From Actinomycetota bacterium (lineage in GTDB: Bacteria; Actinomycetota; Coriobacteriia; Coriobacteriales; RUG844), in NCBI GenBank assembly GCA_013335845.1, contig JAAXUU010000087.1:1-6461 (forward strand): DNA of 6,461 nt, in the 5' to 3' direction. The translations under genes were made by a program, and so were the position numbers. Below the pieces are notes generated by a model. The model had not been told where the DNA came from and ran no database searches. It saw only the letters and a list, made by a program, of their open reading frames with translations. Positions 5,999 to 6,461 of the stretch are shown piece by piece; the stretch's first letter is position 1, and every line of letters begins with the position of its first letter.

Positions 5999-6031
5999 AC
6001 GTACCCAAATAATCGAGAAATTTGGGTACGT
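5999..6031. terminator. Perfect 12-bp hairpin downstream of luxR
   Basis: ACGTACCCAAAT (5999-6010) and its exact complement (6020-6031) enclose a 9-base loop. The hairpin begins 46 bases after the luxR stop, in the gap between two convergent genes. Neither side has a real T-run, so it is not a textbook intrinsic terminator. The position still makes a role in ending or protecting the luxR transcript most likely. Confidence 0.6.
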
Positions 6032-6040
6032 AGTAAAGAC

Positions 6041-6069
6041 GTGCCCAAGAAATAACGATTCTTGGACAC
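6041..6069. terminator. Second hairpin between luxR and the UPF0114 gene
   Basis: GTGCCCAAGAA (6041-6051) and TTCTTGGACAC (6059-6069) pair over 11 positions with one mismatch, around a 7-base loop. It lies 9 bases after the first hairpin and 30 bases beyond the stop of the convergent gene at 6100. It may serve that minus-strand gene, while the first serves luxR. The core GT-x-CCCAA resembles the arm of the first hairpin. On the minus strand only a short CTTT follows. Confidence 0.5.
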
Positions 6070-6099
6070 ATAGTGATTCTACAAGGTTCTGACGCCTGA

Positions 6100-6461
6100 C
6101 TAAGGCTTCATGACGCTTTTCACGAAGTAGGCGAGTGCGATTATCACGGCCGCGATTCCGATGCCCATGAAAAGGGTATCGATGGTTTCTTGTCCATTTA
6201 TCAAGCGGCCCATGAAAAATACGCCTAACACGACGCCGACGACACTTACGAGCTTCTCTTTCAGATCATCCAGGTCATGGATTTCCAACCAGCGGGGAAG
6301 AGGGATCCTGTCGTCGATGAAAAGCGAGAACACCCCGAGTGCAAGAATATAAAGGACGATTCCCAGGAGGAAGATATCGGCGAACTCGATGTACTCGACC
6401 AGAAGATGGTTCAGGTCGACTTCACCGGTAAGAGCGCCTAAACTTGCTTCAACCGTAGCTA
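6100..6461 (-). CDS. UPF0114 / YqhA-family membrane protein, N-terminus cut by the window
   Basis: The frame stays open from the right edge to a TAG at 6102-6100, giving 119 visible residues. A GTG at 6333 falls inside a membrane helix and is not the start. Three hydrophobic segments are visible, at about 28-48, 68-86 and 94-114. The segment between the first two reads LFID...LPRWLEIHDLDDLKEKL (47-70). This matches the conserved loop of UPF0114/YqhA proteins, small inner-membrane proteins of about 160-180 residues with four helices. The first helix and start codon would lie beyond the window. The biochemical role of the family is not established, so none is given here. The gene is convergent with luxR and is probably unrelated to the reductase cluster. 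Confidence 0.72.
   Translation of the reverse strand, partial: ATVEASLGALTGEVDLNHLLVEYIEFADIFLLGIVLYILALGVFSLFIDDRIPLPRWLEIHDLDDLKEKLVSVVGVVLGVFFMGRLINGQETIDTLFMGIGIAAVIIALAYFVKSVMKP

Noticed and set aside
6100..6333. A 77-residue stand-alone small membrane protein starting at GTG 6333
   Set aside because: The frame stays open to the right edge, and the upstream residues continue a membrane helix and match the UPF0114 pattern, so this is an internal codon of a longer truncated gene.
6440..6461. Adapter sequence at the right edge
   Set aside because: Neither strand of the last bases resembles the adapter seen at the left edge, and the coding frame of the UPF0114 gene continues naturally to the end.

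Overview
The window looks like the end of a contig from a gut actinobacterium of the Coriobacteriia, most likely Eggerthellaceae. The evidence is a characteristic gene pair: a twin-arginine-exported, FAD-binding fumarate reductase-like oxidoreductase, divergent from a LuxR-type regulator with about 12 membrane segments. Such pairs are strongly expanded in Eggerthella, Gordonibacter, Adlercreutzia and Slackia. The family assignments rest on motif reading only; genus and substrate cannot be named.

Layout, left to right. Bases 2-19 match the Illumina TruSeq read-2 adapter except at one base, so the left edge is probably a technical contig end. Bases 20-1159 (+) are the 3' end of a large PKD-repeat protein. 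A perfect 13-bp hairpin (1202-1231) separates it from the convergent minus-strand genes. These are a FAD-dependent reductase (4255-2315) and, downstream, a HemN/HemW-like radical SAM protein (2168-1266). The radical SAM start is set by a strong Shine-Dalgarno sequence. A 233-bp divergent intergenic region (4256-4488) holds a hairpin, a 7-3-7 palindrome and a perfect 15-bp tandem repeat. Then come the membrane LuxR regulator (4489-5952, +), two successive inverted repeats (5999-6031 and 6041-6069), and a convergent UPF0114/YqhA-type membrane protein (6100 to the right edge, -), truncated at its N-terminus by the window end.

Working model (inference): the membrane LuxR protein senses an extracellular or membrane-associated signal and controls the divergent promoter. 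The exported flavoprotein reduces a small organic electron acceptor on the outer face of the membrane. No cytochrome or quinol-oxidising partner is in the window, so electrons must come from a protein encoded elsewhere. The flavoprotein lacks the visible fumarate-binding His and Arg contexts of flavocytochrome c fumarate reductases. The radical SAM protein lacks the HNxxYW heme motif of HemW. Both are therefore probably specialised enzymes rather than housekeeping ones. There is no tRNA, rRNA, CRISPR array, insertion sequence or gene-free stretch above 300 bases.
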